A stretch of 64,000 nucleotides of DNA from Aspidiotus rigidus (GCA_035079385.1 JAVHKY010000067.1:930001-994000); one strand, 5' to 3'; counted from the stretch's first letter, positions 1-11,528 are shown. The notes: generated from the sequence alone by a model not told the origin. Program-made: numbers and translations.

Positions 1-1
1 C

Positions 2-3000
2 GAGTGGCAGTGTCAATTGTGCACTTACGCGAACGATGCAAGCGCAGAGAAATGTTCAATGTGTGCCATAGATAGAGGCACAACTCTGGAAAATATGAAC
101 TTGAATGAGGCTAGGCAGAACGAAAATGATGTGAACGCTGAACTCTTGGTGAGTAAAAAACAATAATTCTACCCAACGGTTGATGCGCGAATATTTCATC
201 TACCTATAACGCGTTGTTCTCGTAGGAATTGAGAAGCAGTTTTGAGAATTATATGAAACTGGTAGAATTGGATAGTGCCGACTTGATTACTAGCTTAGAA
301 AATTTCCAATGTCCGATATGTTTAATGCCGTGTCCACCTGGGGAAGGAATAACATTAAAAGACTGCCTTCATACATACTGCAGGTATAGACCGAAGGAAA
401 TCATTTCGATAGACATTTTGTACAGAAAATTACTAGCGTTTTACATTTGCAGAGAATGCCTGGCTGCAGTCGTCGAACACAGCAGCGAAACAGAAATCCG
501 ATGTCCGTATCGTGAAAGTGATTATATGTGCAACGGTATCATCGAAGAACGTGAAATCAAAGCTGTAAGTTACTTTTGACCACGCGAATCCACAGAGTGA
601 GGCGGAGGGGAAAAATCTGAAAAAATGTCAAATCTTAAAACAAAAAAAAGTTTTACCGTTTAATTTCTCCCCTCCGTTTTGGGAAAAAATTAAATCTGAA
701 ACTGAAAAAAGGTCGAAAGGTTTTAATTTCTTTTCCCCTTCTTCTTTCAAGACACTTATCGGTACAGGCGCCTACCTTTTCGTAATTGAGACATATTTTT
801 CCTTCTTTATAGTTGGTCAGCCCGGAAGTTTATGGCAAGTTTTTAACTCGTTCCGTCACTGAAGCCGAACAAAAAATTCAGAACGCGTTTCACTGCAAAA
901 CGGTGAACTGCACTGGTTGGTGTATTTTGGAGGACGAAGAAGACTTAGAAGTATTTCACTGCCCGATTTGTCAAAAAGAAAATTGTATCGAGTGCAAAGT
1001 AAGAATCCTCTTTGTTTAGAAAATAATTGATTCAAAATATTTGACACTACCGGTATCATGAAAATCTTGTATTTGTATCAGGAAAATAATATCTTTCTCA
1101 TTCGATCACAAAGTCACCTCATCTTGTTCCTGACCCACTCTTGGGGAAAAAATTAAAATTACGGCTCATAAACTCTAAAAAATTCTGGATCCATTGGTAT
1201 TGAGAGTCTTGGAAGAATTTTGAACTCGTAAAGCCTTTAAGAGAGAAGAAACTTGAGAAAAATTTCCGAATTCGTACCGTGCATAAATTGTAGAACTTCG
1301 AAATAATTTTTTTTTATCTCCGGTATCGGTATAAATAAAGCCACGAAGAAATTCGAGAAGAGATTGAAATCTTTTTTTGTGGAATTGTGAACTTTGAGAA
1401 ATGATGGTTTTCACGCTTTGAGATGAAAGTCGTTTTCTGAACCTCAATTTTTTTTTACCACCTGTTCGAGTACCAAGGGGATTATGAGATCGGAAAGAGG
1501 TATAGGAATAAATGGATATGTAATAGTCTGCGGACTAGAGAAATTTTTGGCCAATGAAGGCCGTGTATTTTATACGGAAGTGTGAGACCTCACCATCGTT
1601 AAAAAAGGCGTAGCGAGTTTTGGAACCCGGTTAGATCCATCTGTAAAGCACAGGTTATGGATGAATAATGGTTTTGATTTGTTTTAAATACACTCAGTTA
1701 GGCGATTTCGGTAAGTCAGACAGATCGAAGCGAATATGAGGGAGTTGAAAACAAAGAAGTACAAATTGGGAGTCTGGAAAAAATCTCGGTCAGCACTATA
1801 ATTAATTCTCCAATAAAACAGAAAGAGATCCCGTCAGCTATATGAGTTGAAGTTTCGTCAAATATAGTCTAAAAAGCTTGGAGATCGAAATTCATCTGAG
1901 TCCTTCTATTAAAGGTGTGCTTCGGTCGTGAAAATACATGGTATCGAAAGAAGTTTCTCACTGCTTGAATTTTCAACGGATTTTTCTAATTGTTTGGAAT
2001 GTCTTTAGGGGCGCTAAAGAAACAGAATTTTAAAATTGTCTCTCATATTTTTTTAATTAGACGTGGAAATTGGCAAAAATTCGTCTATTTTCTAACGGAG
2101 TAAAATTTTTTTAGAGGCAAAATTCGGTACTTATTCTATTCCAATAGCGCCTTCCATTGAACCTTTCTGAGTACAATATTTCCGAAGATCGGAAATATTC
2201 GTCGGAAAATGGAGCTTTGAGGAAGTTTTTGTGAAGTCATTCCTTACAAGCACTACCCACGCACGTCCGACAAGTGTTGCGAAGTGACCGCTGGTATACC
2301 GAACCTTGCAGGGTAATTGGGGAGTCTAAATGCAACCTACGTGTCACCATCCAACGAGCGAGGCACACCTCAAGATGTTTTGAGTCTTAGGGCCGAAGTT
2401 CATCAACCTGGACAATTTTCCAAGTTTTTACCCTAAGTGAAAATTTTTCTACCCATAAAATAGATTTTCTGCATTACGCAACCACAAATTCAAAACAAAT
2501 TTCGTGAGCTTTTTTTTTTTGTTTGTTTACAGGCAATTCATCCCAATAATATGAAGTGTGCTGATTATCGTCGATCAGTGGATCAGTCGGCAAGTGAAAA
2601 CGCCAGTGCAACTCATTTGAAAGTGAATAATTATGAACTTTTTTTTTCTTTTAGAAAATACAACTTTCGTATTCTTTCTCAACTTTTTTCGTAATTTCGT
2701 TTGCAGAAACTATTGGAAAGTAAGGAGGCAATGAATTGTCCTACATGCAAAATTATGATAACCAAAACCTATGGCTGTGACGGGATGACGTGTTCTATCT
2801 GCAAGACTGCGATTTGTTGGGCTACTCGTGGTCCTCGTTGGGGTCCGAAGGTAATTATTTTTTGCAAAAATCGTTCAAAAGATTTCACGAACTTATATCT
2901 ATTTCATGATGCGGTTATTATTTGACAGGGTAAAGGGGACATAAGCGGAGGTTGCAGATGTGGGGTTAGAGGAAAGAAATGCCATCCGTTATGTGGATAT

Positions 3001-3009
3001 TGTCATTAA
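2..3009 (+). CDS. RBCK1: RBCK1/HOIL-1-like RBR E3 ubiquitin ligase, C-terminal seven exons (5' partial)
   Basis: Exons read 2-148, 226-383, 453-564, 813-998, 2533-2622, 2707-2850 and 2929-3009 (TAA). All introns are GT-AG, with phases 0, 2, 0, 0, 0, 0, giving about 305 residues. In order I see an NZF finger (WQCQLCTYAN, later KCSMC), RING1 (FQCPICL through CLHTYCREC), an IBR (HCKTVNCTGWC, FHCPICQKENCIECK), RING2 (MNCPTCK) with the presumed catalytic Cys at 2776-2778 in YGCDG, then ICWATRGPRWGP and a Cys/His-rich end. This order and the GCRCGV...CHPLCGYCH terminus match RBCK1/HOIL-1. In mammals that protein is a subunit of the LUBAC linear-ubiquitin ligase and an ester-forming E3 acting in NF-kB/immune signalling and glucan quality control. 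The intron at 384-452 is 69 bp and has no stop, so an ORF scan runs straight through it. The N-terminal UBL domain would lie upstream of the window. Family assignment is firm; the cellular role in this species is inferred. Confidence 0.93.
999..2532 (+). other. Large intron 4 of the RBCK1-like gene
   Basis: This 1,534 bp intron lies between the IBR exon (donor GTAAGA at 999) and the short linker exon (acceptor TTTACAG ending at 2532). The gene's other introns are 69-248 bp, so it is unusually long for this gene. I found no ORF with family resemblance, no clear TIRs and no tandem repeat in it. It is AT-rich unique-looking sequence. Confidence 0.8.
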
Positions 3010-5430
3010 CATTTAAAAGCGATTCAACAGTATTAGAGCTTTTTCGTATTTCGTGACTTTTTTTTTTTGTCATTAAAATGACTCTAATGTTTATCCGTTC
3101 TTTCTTTTTTAATAACTGTAGATATAATTTATGCAATTTCACTTTTTCATAACCATATAATGAGCTTTGATTTAGAATTATCCATTTTTAAGTAATGTTT
3201 GCATAAGCAGAAAATTGGTCGTAAAACTTTCCTTTACATTTACAGCCTTAAGAATTTACAACCGCATTATTCTATAATCTAGTCTTTCATCATGAGTATA
3301 GTTGAGATTTACAAATTTTTTCATAATTAATTATTTTATTTTAGGTATAGTATAACTTATGAATTTTGATTTTATTGTCCTTCTTTAATATTTCGATTCC
3401 TTTTTATTTACCATTATTTTTAATATTCAAGTATTCGATTCACTAGAAAAATTGTTACGAAAAGTATTACAATTTTTTGAGTCGTACAACTTCTTTTTTT
3501 TTCTCTCTCTACAATCAAAATCTCGAAAATCTTATAATCGTACATTTTTGTACTTGTAATTCAGTTTTCTATCATCGGTCCAGAGTTTGGGTCATGAATC
3601 TCTTCGAGAGTTCATTTCAAAATACACATGATGAGGAATTTCATCTCGAGATTTTGAAGATTCTGAAAATCAAAAGAAATCCACCCAGTAAATGTAAAGC
3701 TTAGGTAGCTGTAAGCATTGATGAGTCATCAGAGTGATAAAACTTTTTGAGAGTTGACTGTAGAATATGGTCAAAATTTGATCTCAGTATTTTCACGAGA
3801 CTGGGGGAAGATTTTAAAAATCAAGAAACAGAAAAATCACACAGAAAACCGTAAGCATCGAATCTTGATAAGGGATTATTTCACTCTACATTTGGGCTGA
3901 TCCGAATCAAACTGTACAATATTTTCAATTCGAATTGAGTTACACAATAGTGGTGGGTGCTCCATAGAAACATTGGTCGCTGATACTTATTAGTTACACC
4001 TAAAAATCTCAGAATCGATGGGGATGATGGCAAATGATCGTGGCGAACGAATTTAGGACAGATATCTGCGTTGTTAAATTCCAGGAGTGATATCTATAGA
4101 TCAGACTGCAATTTTACTTCTTTTTCGCTACTGGTCTTTCGAATGAGTGACCGCGAGTTGAATTTATCAAACAGTGCTATAGTCTATCAGCGTTTATCAA
4201 CTGAGTCATTAGGTCGGTGTTTTTTTTTCTTTTTCAAAATAAGTAAATCAGTTTTCCCTTGTAACCCATTTGATTCACCAGGCTGATGATAATAAAAAAA
4301 AGAAAAATTTTACAATAAACTATTTAATTACTTATTGTTCGAACCTTTTTACACACCGCCTAATCAGTCAATTTCCGTAGAAGTGCGGAGGTCGTGATCC
4401 AGTTTTCAGAGTAAATTGTTCGTGTTTGTAAAGAAATTGAAGAATTAGGTACCTATCCACATACATGCGGTATGCACAGTGCTATCCCACTAACGTGATA
4501 GGACAGCACGGTAACGTTTTTGCAATAAAACCCGTGTAATTGAGTTCGTTGTATTACCTACAAAAGAAATATTACGGTAGGTACACGCAATGTCGTAATA
4601 AAACAATAAACTATTCGCATAGATTAGTAATTTACGAAGGTCTGGAGGTTTGAAGTACGACTATACGGATGGATATCGTTTCTTCGTGCCATAAGGAATT
4701 TTAATTATGTTTATTATCATCATTTTTGTTAGGCTTGGTTGACAAATAGACCTAATCGAACGAGCTTCAAACGAATCCTTTCGGTGAACGTACAGAATTT
4801 TCCGATCCTAAATTTATAATTCGTAACAACTCTTGATGGTCTTACGCATTACTCGGGTCTGATATACTTCATAATTTTCATTGCAGACAAATGGAAGCGA
4901 GAATGTCAATGATTTCTTTGTACTCTTCTCGAATTAAGGAAAATGACCTTTTCAACATTCATAGTTGCTTGTCGAATGAAATACCGACGACTTCGACCTA
5001 CGTCAATTAGGACTCATTAGACGACACTGTACGTAGACCACATCGGAATACCTTATGACGTAATGTATATGCTAGATTGTCGGCAAAGTACAACAAAATA
5101 ATATGTAGGCAGAAGAAAACTACGATTTGTCTTCTATGGATTTTGAAATAGGAAATGAATACTGAAAAATAAAGGTAGCGAAATGTTCTACCATATAGCT
5201 CAATGAAGATGAATAATGATAAGATTATAACTTCTCGATACTTCCTTAAATTCGGAATTTTATCACAATTTTGGTCCAAGTCATGGTGGTGCATCATGAG
5301 ACCGAAGTTACTTAATTCTTCTTCCTTGCTGATTATGAAGCTAAGCTATAAGCCACAATAGAACCCTCATGGTGAGAATCCATGTTGAAAAGGGTAACCC
5401 CCAAGAAAAATTTTCAGTATTTTACATTTT
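3010..5430. other. 3' flank of RBCK1-like gene and intergenic DNA
   Basis: This interval holds the 3' UTR and downstream flank. No convincing polyadenylation signal can be singled out: ATTAAA-like and AATAAA-like hexamers are scattered, for example near 3072 and 4313. The short ORFs here have no recognisable domains and low-complexity composition. An imperfect hairpin lies at about 4479-4509 (GTGCTATCC then GGACAGCAC). Nothing else is supported. Confidence 0.6.
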
Positions 5431-6180
5431 CTAATTGCTATCAACGATATCACGAAACACGTCCATCCCCCTCTTTCCCAGCGCCTTTTCGCCGACGACT
5501 ATAATATCTCTGTTTGTTCCGCTAACCTCCAGAGAGCTCACCGGCTCCTTCAAGAAACCCTCAATTCAATTATTGCATGGACATCGAAACCCGGCTTTAG
5601 ATTCCCTCCCTTTAAAACCTATTTTGTTTTTTTCAAGAAAAGAAATTCTACCCCTGCTATCTAACCCCTTCAAATTCCATCTTGTAAGTACGTAAGAGTC
5701 CTCGATTACATTTCGATCAAAAACTCCCTACGGGCCACTCACATTGAAATCCTTGAAGCAAAATGGACACGCGTTCTCTATTATTATGGAATTTATTTTC
5801 CATCCCTCAAAAGGCTGCAATAGAAAACTATACTCCTCCAGCTATACAGAAGTCTCGCTCAAGAGTGGACTACGCCGTTCGAACACATATAAATTGGCCA
5901 ACTAATCCCTCCAAGCTTTACTCGACCCCAGAATAGTCCGAGGTGTCTACCATACCAGCCCCAAACTCACTTTAAGAAAAGACGCCGCTGAACCTCCACT
6001 CCACTTTCGTGGACTCATCCTAACCTCCAACTTCTTGTCCTCTGTCTCTCAATTTCCACACCTTCCAATTTTCAAACAAATCTTCCTGCATAATATAATC
6101 GATCTCCCGTCAAAAATATCCTCCTTAACGTCAACCATTCTGTCAACAAACCCTTCAAAGCGAATCCCATACAGCCCGTC
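5431..6180 (+). pseudogene. Jockey-like non-LTR retrotransposon, reverse transcriptase remnant (left part)
   Basis: The reading frame resembles the middle of a Jockey/CR1-group reverse transcriptase. An AINDI block is followed by the catalytic-type box FADD (about 5495), then the HRLLQETLNSIIAW region and a thumb-like stretch with many stops and shifts. It is 5' truncated: nothing upstream of 5431 reads as endonuclease or RT fingers. The strand is pyrimidine-rich (many C runs), unlike the AT-rich flanks. The coding trace resumes at 8188 after a TIR element inserted at 6181. This is an old, inactive copy. Clade assignment within Jockey/CR1 is inferred from motifs only. Confidence 0.72.
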
Positions 6181-6290
6181 TATATGTTACACTCAATTCA
6201 CGTAATTGCTCATTACGCGTAATAAGCAGATGTGCGGCTCATTACGCGTATTGTGCAAAGTTGCTGCCCATTACGCATATTGAGCATCCT
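6181..6290 (+). repeat. Left TIR with ATTACGCGTAAT-type subterminal repeats, family A copy 1
   Basis: Three degenerate units, CATTACGCGTAATAAGCAG, CATTACGCGTATTGTGC and CATTACGCATATTGAGC, follow one another at about 27-40 bp spacing after the terminal TATATGTTAC. The core ATTACGCGTAAT is itself a perfect palindrome. Clusters of subterminal repeats are usual transposase-binding sites in TIR elements, so that is the inferred role. Confidence 0.8.
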
Positions 6291-6444
6291 TATGAACCAA
6301 TCCGAATTGGTTCGGCTTGGTTCAGTGAGAACTGGAAGGGATATCGTCAGTGCGTCAAAGCAATCGATAAACATGCGATTCTGCGTGCCATGCAGGTCGA
6401 ATAGACAAGTGGACTTTTTTCTTGAAATGCATCTCTATTCTTGA

Positions 6445-6690
6445 GACATTTTGGCAACCATTGGTTATAGGGGTAAAACACTCGCTGAATCCGAATTCCA
6501 TGGTTGCCAAGTCGAATTTTGCCTTTTATGCCAAAATCCAAGATGGCGGCCAAACTCATTTCATTTCTGTTTCAAGGTAAAACAGAAAATTGTAATTTTT
6601 TCCTTTTGAAGGAAGGGAGGGGGGGGGGGGGGGGTCAAGTGTACAGAATTGGATCTTCAAACTCTACTTGAGATATTGGGATCACATACA
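6445..6690 (+). repeat. Internal inverted arm (left) of family A copy 1
   Basis: This arm matches the reverse complement of about 7075-7330. Shared landmarks are ACACTCGCTGAATCCGAATT, the AAGATGGCGGC site (6540-6550), a homopolymer G run near 6620-6640, a GTGTACAGAATTG block and TTCAAACTCTACTTGAGATA. Divergence is moderate, perhaps 10-15 percent by eye. The arms enclose a ~385 bp spacer. Confidence 0.78.
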
Positions 6691-7074
6691 ACCAAGATGA
6701 GGACTCACATTTGGATCAAATTAAGGCTAAATTTATTGGCAATATAATGCTAGAGTGTAGGGTATCGTTTCTATGGTTTTTTGACCCGGGAAAATCAAAA
6801 ACGACCATCAAGAGCTTGCCTGGGAATCAAAAGTCGAGATATTTGGGTCCTGTGGTTATGTTCTCACAAACATGCTTGTCTGTTATTAGTTCTTTTTCCT
6901 TTTTTCCTTTAAAAAATATGATTCTTTATCAATAAAGTTATTTGAGCTACAATTTTAAATAATCCTTCTTCTCTTACAGTACATCTTATTTCTATGGACT
7001 AATTTTGAAATACATATGCTCTGTTTTGATAGTATATAATGCAGTTGAGAGAAAGCTTTGTGATTTTAACCTGA

Positions 7075-7330
7075 CCAATTTCCAATATCTCAAGTAGAGT
7101 TTGAAGACGCAATTCTGTACACCAGAAACCTCCTCCCCCCCCAAAAAAAAAAAAAAATCACAACCTTCAGTTTCACTTTGATACAGAAATGAAATTAGTT
7201 TAGCCGCCATCTTGGATTTGGGCCATAAGGAGGCAAAATTTGACTTGGCAACCATGAAATTCGGATTGAGCGAGTGTTTTTAGCCTCATAACCGATGGTT
7301 GTCCAAATGTCTCAGGAAATAATGTTGGAA
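7075..7330 (-). repeat. Internal inverted arm (right) of family A copy 1
   Basis: Reverse-complement partner of 6445-6690. It carries the matching GCCGCCATCTT site (7203-7213) and a C-run/A-run in place of the other arm's G-run. Together the arms could extrude as a cruciform, or fold as RNA into a ~250 bp imperfect duplex. Confidence 0.78.
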
Positions 7331-7490
7331 TGCAAGAATTGGCCATTTTCATGATTTGTCCACCAGTCTAGAAGTCGTGACAATCACGATAAATAATAGA
7401 ACAAGAGAAATTATAAAGTGGACATGTTCACAAGGATTATTAGAAATAGGAAAGTTGAAATACGGATATTCTTTTGCCCTGCCAGTGACG

Positions 7491-7544
7491 AGGTTTGGAC
7501 CACGCACCTCTGAATCAGAAGTCCGCGACTCAACCGCTCGGCCA
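7491..7544 (-). repeat. tRNA-like pol III promoter boxes (SINE-like head), family A copy 1
   Basis: On the minus strand an A-box-like TGGCCGAGCGG (7534-7544) precedes a B-box-like GGTCCAAACCT (7491-7501) by the usual ~30-45 bp, in a leucine/serine-tRNA-like context. The anticodon arm does not fold cleanly, so this is not a functional tRNA. It is best read as a tRNA-derived SINE head or pseudogene. It is the mirror of the box pair at 7812-7865. Confidence 0.62.
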
Positions 7545-7811
7545 TCGGCCTGCTAGAAAATATCGCCCTATATCAACTTTGAAAGGAAAGTTCCTACTTG
7601 TGATAAGGCACAAAGGCCATAAGAGGCAGTCACTAATGCCGGGAGGAGTGTCCAGAAAAGCCAGGAGTGGGCAATGAACAGAAATTTCAAAGTGGACATG
7701 TTCACAAAAATTATTAGAAATAGGAAACTTAAAATACGGATTTGTGCATTATCACAAGCAGGAACTTTCCTTTCAAAGTTGAAATAGGGCGATATTTTCT
7801 AGCAGCGTCGA

Positions 7812-7865
7812 TGGCCGAGTGGTTGAGTCGCGGACTTCTGATTCAGAGGTGCGTGGTCCAAACCT
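7812..7865 (+). repeat. tRNA-like pol III promoter boxes (SINE-like head), family A copy 1
   Basis: A-box-like TGGCCGAGTGG (7812-7822) and B-box-like GGTCCAAACCT (7855-7865) lie on the plus strand, followed by CGTCACTGGCAGG. A TTTT at about 7926-7929 could end a pol III transcript. The flanks on both sides (CAAAGTTGAAATAGGGCGAT upstream, ATATCCGTATTTCAACTTTC downstream) occur inverted around the minus-strand pair, so the two heads point away from each other. Confidence 0.62.
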
Positions 7866-8054
7866 CGTCACTGGCAGGGCAAAAGAATATCCGTATTTCA
7901 ACTTTCCTATTTCTAATAGAATAAGATTTTGAATTTCGAAAGTAATGACGATCTCCTTGAGTGATGATAGAAAGTAATTTACATTATAATGATTTTTTGA
8001 AGTATTCCAAGTAAAATGAAAATACCATTATCTTACAATCAAATCAGCTCCTCA

Positions 8055-8187
8055 TTGGTCAATTCCACCTACTTATTACGCGTAATGGGCAGCAACTTTG
8101 CACAATACGTGTAATGAGCAGCACGTCTGCTTATTACGCGTATTGAGCAATTTTACTGCTCATTACGCGAATTGAGCGTAACATATA
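8055..8187 (-). repeat. Right TIR with ATTACGCGTAAT-type subterminal repeats, family A copy 1
   Basis: Four units occur here (TTATTACGCGTAATGGGC, AATACGTGTAATGAGC, TTATTACGCGTATTGAGC, CATTACGCGAATTGAGC), ending in GTAACATATA. It is the inverted counterpart of 6181-6290 with one extra unit, so the two TIRs differ in repeat number. Confidence 0.8.
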
Positions 8188-9334
8188 CAATCTTTCTCCC
8201 CTGGACTCTCCCTCAACCCAATATCCGTTTCTACCTCACAGAAATCCCCAAATCTAACAAAACAACCTACATCGAACCCATCAAAAAAATAATTCAAGTA
8301 TACTCTGACTACCAATAAATCTGGTAACGCATACTCCATCATCGACTTCTCATCGCATCTGTAACATAGCTTCCATATTCACAACAGCACTCCTGGCCAT
8401 ATATGCGTACCTCACCCACCTTTCTCAACTTCCTCCGAAGGGCGAATGTCTTCTCTTCTCCGACTAACTTTCCCATCTCCACCCTTCTCAGACTCATACG
8501 ACTCCAACCCACTTACACAACGCATACTCTCCACAATATACTCACTCTGGACTCGATAGACACCCTAATGAAGTTCTTATGGATCCCTGGGACATCAACC
8601 TTCCTGAACAAGACGCTGTTGACCAAACCGCCAAATATTCTATCTTCTTCAAGATATTAAGAATTCCCGGTTCTGACTACAAAAAACACTACCTTACTCC
8701 TGTTACACAAACATGAAACCCACTCTGGAAAAATCAACTACATAATATAAACTTCTCTTTATTAAAAAAATACCTCTCCTTGTCATCCTGCTATGAGAAC
8801 TCGAGATCCCGATTGAGAATTTTCCACACAAGAATTACCCACTTCCACCTAACAAACCCCCAATACTTACGTCTCCATCTTGCCTCCACTGCCACATAAA
8901 CAATTTAACAATCTACTACTTTTTCCCTACCGCTCCACTGTGCTACTGATACCCCTTCCCTCACAAAAGCCCTCAAAAATAATTCTGACACCATTTCCTG
9001 AATCTTTACAATACCAACAACTAAACGATTTTTACTCTTATACGAGTATTTAACCATGATACACAACTGACAATAATCTACGTCTACTAAACCTCTATTG
9101 ACTGTTACACCTCCACGATTCCACTCTTCATTATTATTAAAAATTTTGTCCTAATGTAAAAAAAAAAAAATTGTATAGATACTGCACTATCCATATAACT
9201 ATCATATGTACCTAGATTTTCAAACACATTGTTCATATTATTTTCGCTAAATATTGCCTCATTAGATCTTTTTCGACCGAGCTAATAATCCTGGTAATTA
9301 TGCAGCTCGTTAATGTAAAATAAATAAATAAATA
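8188..9334 (+). pseudogene. Jockey-like LINE remnant (right part: post-RT/RNase H region and 3' end)
   Basis: Immediately after the family A insertion the pyrimidine-rich coding trace of the 5431 element resumes: WTLPQPNIRFYLTEIP, then a decayed region, a KFLWIPG block and a late Cys/His-poor tail. Stops and frameshifts are frequent. The element ends in a 3' UTR and the simple tail (AAAT)n at about 9318-9333, as expected for target-primed insertion. No target duplication can be tested because the 5' end is truncated and old. Confidence 0.62.
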
Positions 9335-11528
9335 AGATTCCTAACCCCCGCTTCCCTTTAAATAGTACAGCCTTCGCTACGCGTTTAGCGGCAGCATTCA
9401 ATTCGATAATTTGACTTCTTATTATCTCAATTACGGAGCACTGCACTGCAAAAGGTACAATAATAAACAACTTTCTGTTCATTATTTGTAAGAGTATCTG
9501 AACCGAAATTTCAGTCAGATTGCATCTTTTCATTTTGAATAGGTAAGACTGATCGTAGAAAGCGTGAAAATAAAAATAGTGGGATCATTTTCTACGGAGA
9601 AGTGACGACGGTGTCCCATCATTAGTTCGCGGATAGAAGTCGATGGCCTGCGTTAATAACGCTCGAATAGTGGGAGCTACTCGCAGTTTTTCGAGCACTT
9701 GAAATCAACACGAATTCGAGGTATATCTGGATGAGTTTCGCACAATACAACGCTTTTATCGGGGCACGGCGAATTGAGTTTCGACAAAAAGAGAGCGAGA
9801 AGACGAAGAGCGAAAATTACAAATAAAGGGTTCGCTTTGTTTAATAAATAATACAGATAGTACGTTTTGTCTTCGTGGTTCGATAGATGGTTGCCAGTGA
9901 AAACATTGATTAACAAAAACCTAATTTGTCACGCGCCTACGAGATATATACGGTATATCATTGCGCGATGGGGTCATTTTACAGTCGGCCTGGATCAATT
10001 AATTAGTCTTGATGGATTTCTCGTACACAGCTGGAGATATCAACGCACCCCGAGTCGAGTTACACTGAACATTTACTCGTGAAATTTTAGTTGACATTTT
10101 TTAATTCGAGCATTTAGCAGCGATAGGCCTACTTTCAATTTTTATACACTTCAAGAAAGAACATCATGAAATTTTTTAGCTATTTTCAAACGCCACTTGG
10201 CCGAATCGAACGAGCACTGATGATTAAGGGAGAGAGAACTAATCGAAGGCTCACTTCGAAGAGGTAAGTTCAACGTTCTATAATTGAGAGTAAATTTTAA
10301 TTGGCGCAATATTGAGAAGTACACAGTATACACTTCCTAATAATTGGCTCTAGAAGAGAGAAATTTGAACGAAAGAATGTTTAGATCTATAATGAGGAAT
10401 TATCTCAAAAAAGAGTGTGCTAGAAGAAGGTCGACAAAGATGAAAACAATTCGAAAGTTGTTCGGTGAAAAACAAAATTTAATCAAAAACTACAACTACT
10501 CATTTCGCTTCAAAGTAAAAATATTTGAAATTCAATGACTAAATCAGAGGCCCAGTCCTGTTCAAAACCACACTTTACTCGATACTTGAAATTAATCGTG
10601 GCGCCCTTCCTCTTCTTCCTGCCTCGCAGTCTTGAGCTCTGTTCCGTCCCCCTCCTCTTATTGATAGTTCGAAATCAAGTTTTTTTTAAATAGGTACCTC
10701 TACTTATCTCCGTAGCTCGATGGTAGAAAATTCTCCACCTTCTCTTACATACTGAAGGGGAACTTCCCTAAAATGATATTTTTAATGCGGAAATCCGCGA
10801 GTCAATCAAGTTTCTCCTTCCTGTTGATGGACTTACAATTCTCAAACCCTCAACCTGATCCAGAAATGAGCGAGTGCAAATTTGAATGCCCCTGTTCTAG
10901 CTTATACTAAGTTTAAACTAAGCCTAGCATACACCTGTGCTACACTATAGGAATATCATACAATTCTAGGCTTCAACTAGGCCTAGGGCACAGTATACTA
11001 GATTATACCAGGTCACTGTCAAAAGAGAGGAATGTTAATGACGTCATAAGCTTGATGATGTCACTGGCAGATTCAATAGATCTTACAAGGAGTTTTAAAC
11101 TGGTTTATGTCTTTACTGTGCCTTGATCCGCTATCGGAAATTCGCAAGTTTGGGACTGGGTTTCCTTTGTCCGAATCGACCCCCTCCCCCAGAAAATTTA
11201 CGAGGAATTCCTGACTTGATCCAGAATCTTATTATACTGCACCAAGAAATGAGGGCGATCGAGCAGAGCGAATGACGCTGACCACGATGCTGTTGACCGT
11301 TTTTCGAAATTGGGCTGGTTATCGAGAGCTGGGTAACATTTACTGCAAGTCGCTACGATTCGCGGGAACTTGATATGATCATTTCTCGATAACTAGAGCC
11401 TATTTCAAACAATAGTCAATGTCATCGTGATCAGCGTCGAAAATACTTCTAGAATCGTATAATTCAGTTAATGCATTTTTCAATTTTTTTTTCTGTTCTG
11501 TAGTGACCATAAAACGACATATAAAAAA
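9335..11528. other. Intergenic DNA with TAGGCCTAG-like low-complexity patch
   Basis: No gene is supported. A patch at about 10,895-11,010 contains several related TAGGCCTAG/ACTAAGCCTAGCATA stretches. Similar text recurs at about 35,230-35,300 and 63,520-63,590, suggesting a dispersed degenerate repeat. GACGTCAT-type motifs occur at about 11,039. Confidence 0.5.

Larger units (their letters stand above)
6181..8187 (+). mobile_element. Family A TIR element, copy 1 (non-autonomous, ~2.0 kb)
   Basis: The ends are inverted: TATATGTTACACTCAATTC at the left and ...GAATTGAGCGTAACATATA at the right. They begin TIRs of roughly 110-130 bp. Each TIR is a small array of a palindrome-bearing unit (ATTACGCGTAATGAGCAG-like): three units at the left and four at the right. 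Inside are a second pair of inverted arms (about 6445-6690 and 7075-7330) and two divergent tRNA-like boxes. The element interrupts a LINE whose coding trace resumes on the other side. TA, or TATA, is the likely target duplication. No ORF resembles a transposase, so it is presumably moved in trans. An inverted copy lies at 19215-21270. Confidence 0.85.

Noticed and set aside
7812..7900. Functional tRNA-Leu/Ser gene
   Set aside because: A and B boxes are present, but the anticodon arm does not fold and the acceptor stem is not paired. The sequence is part of a repeated element.
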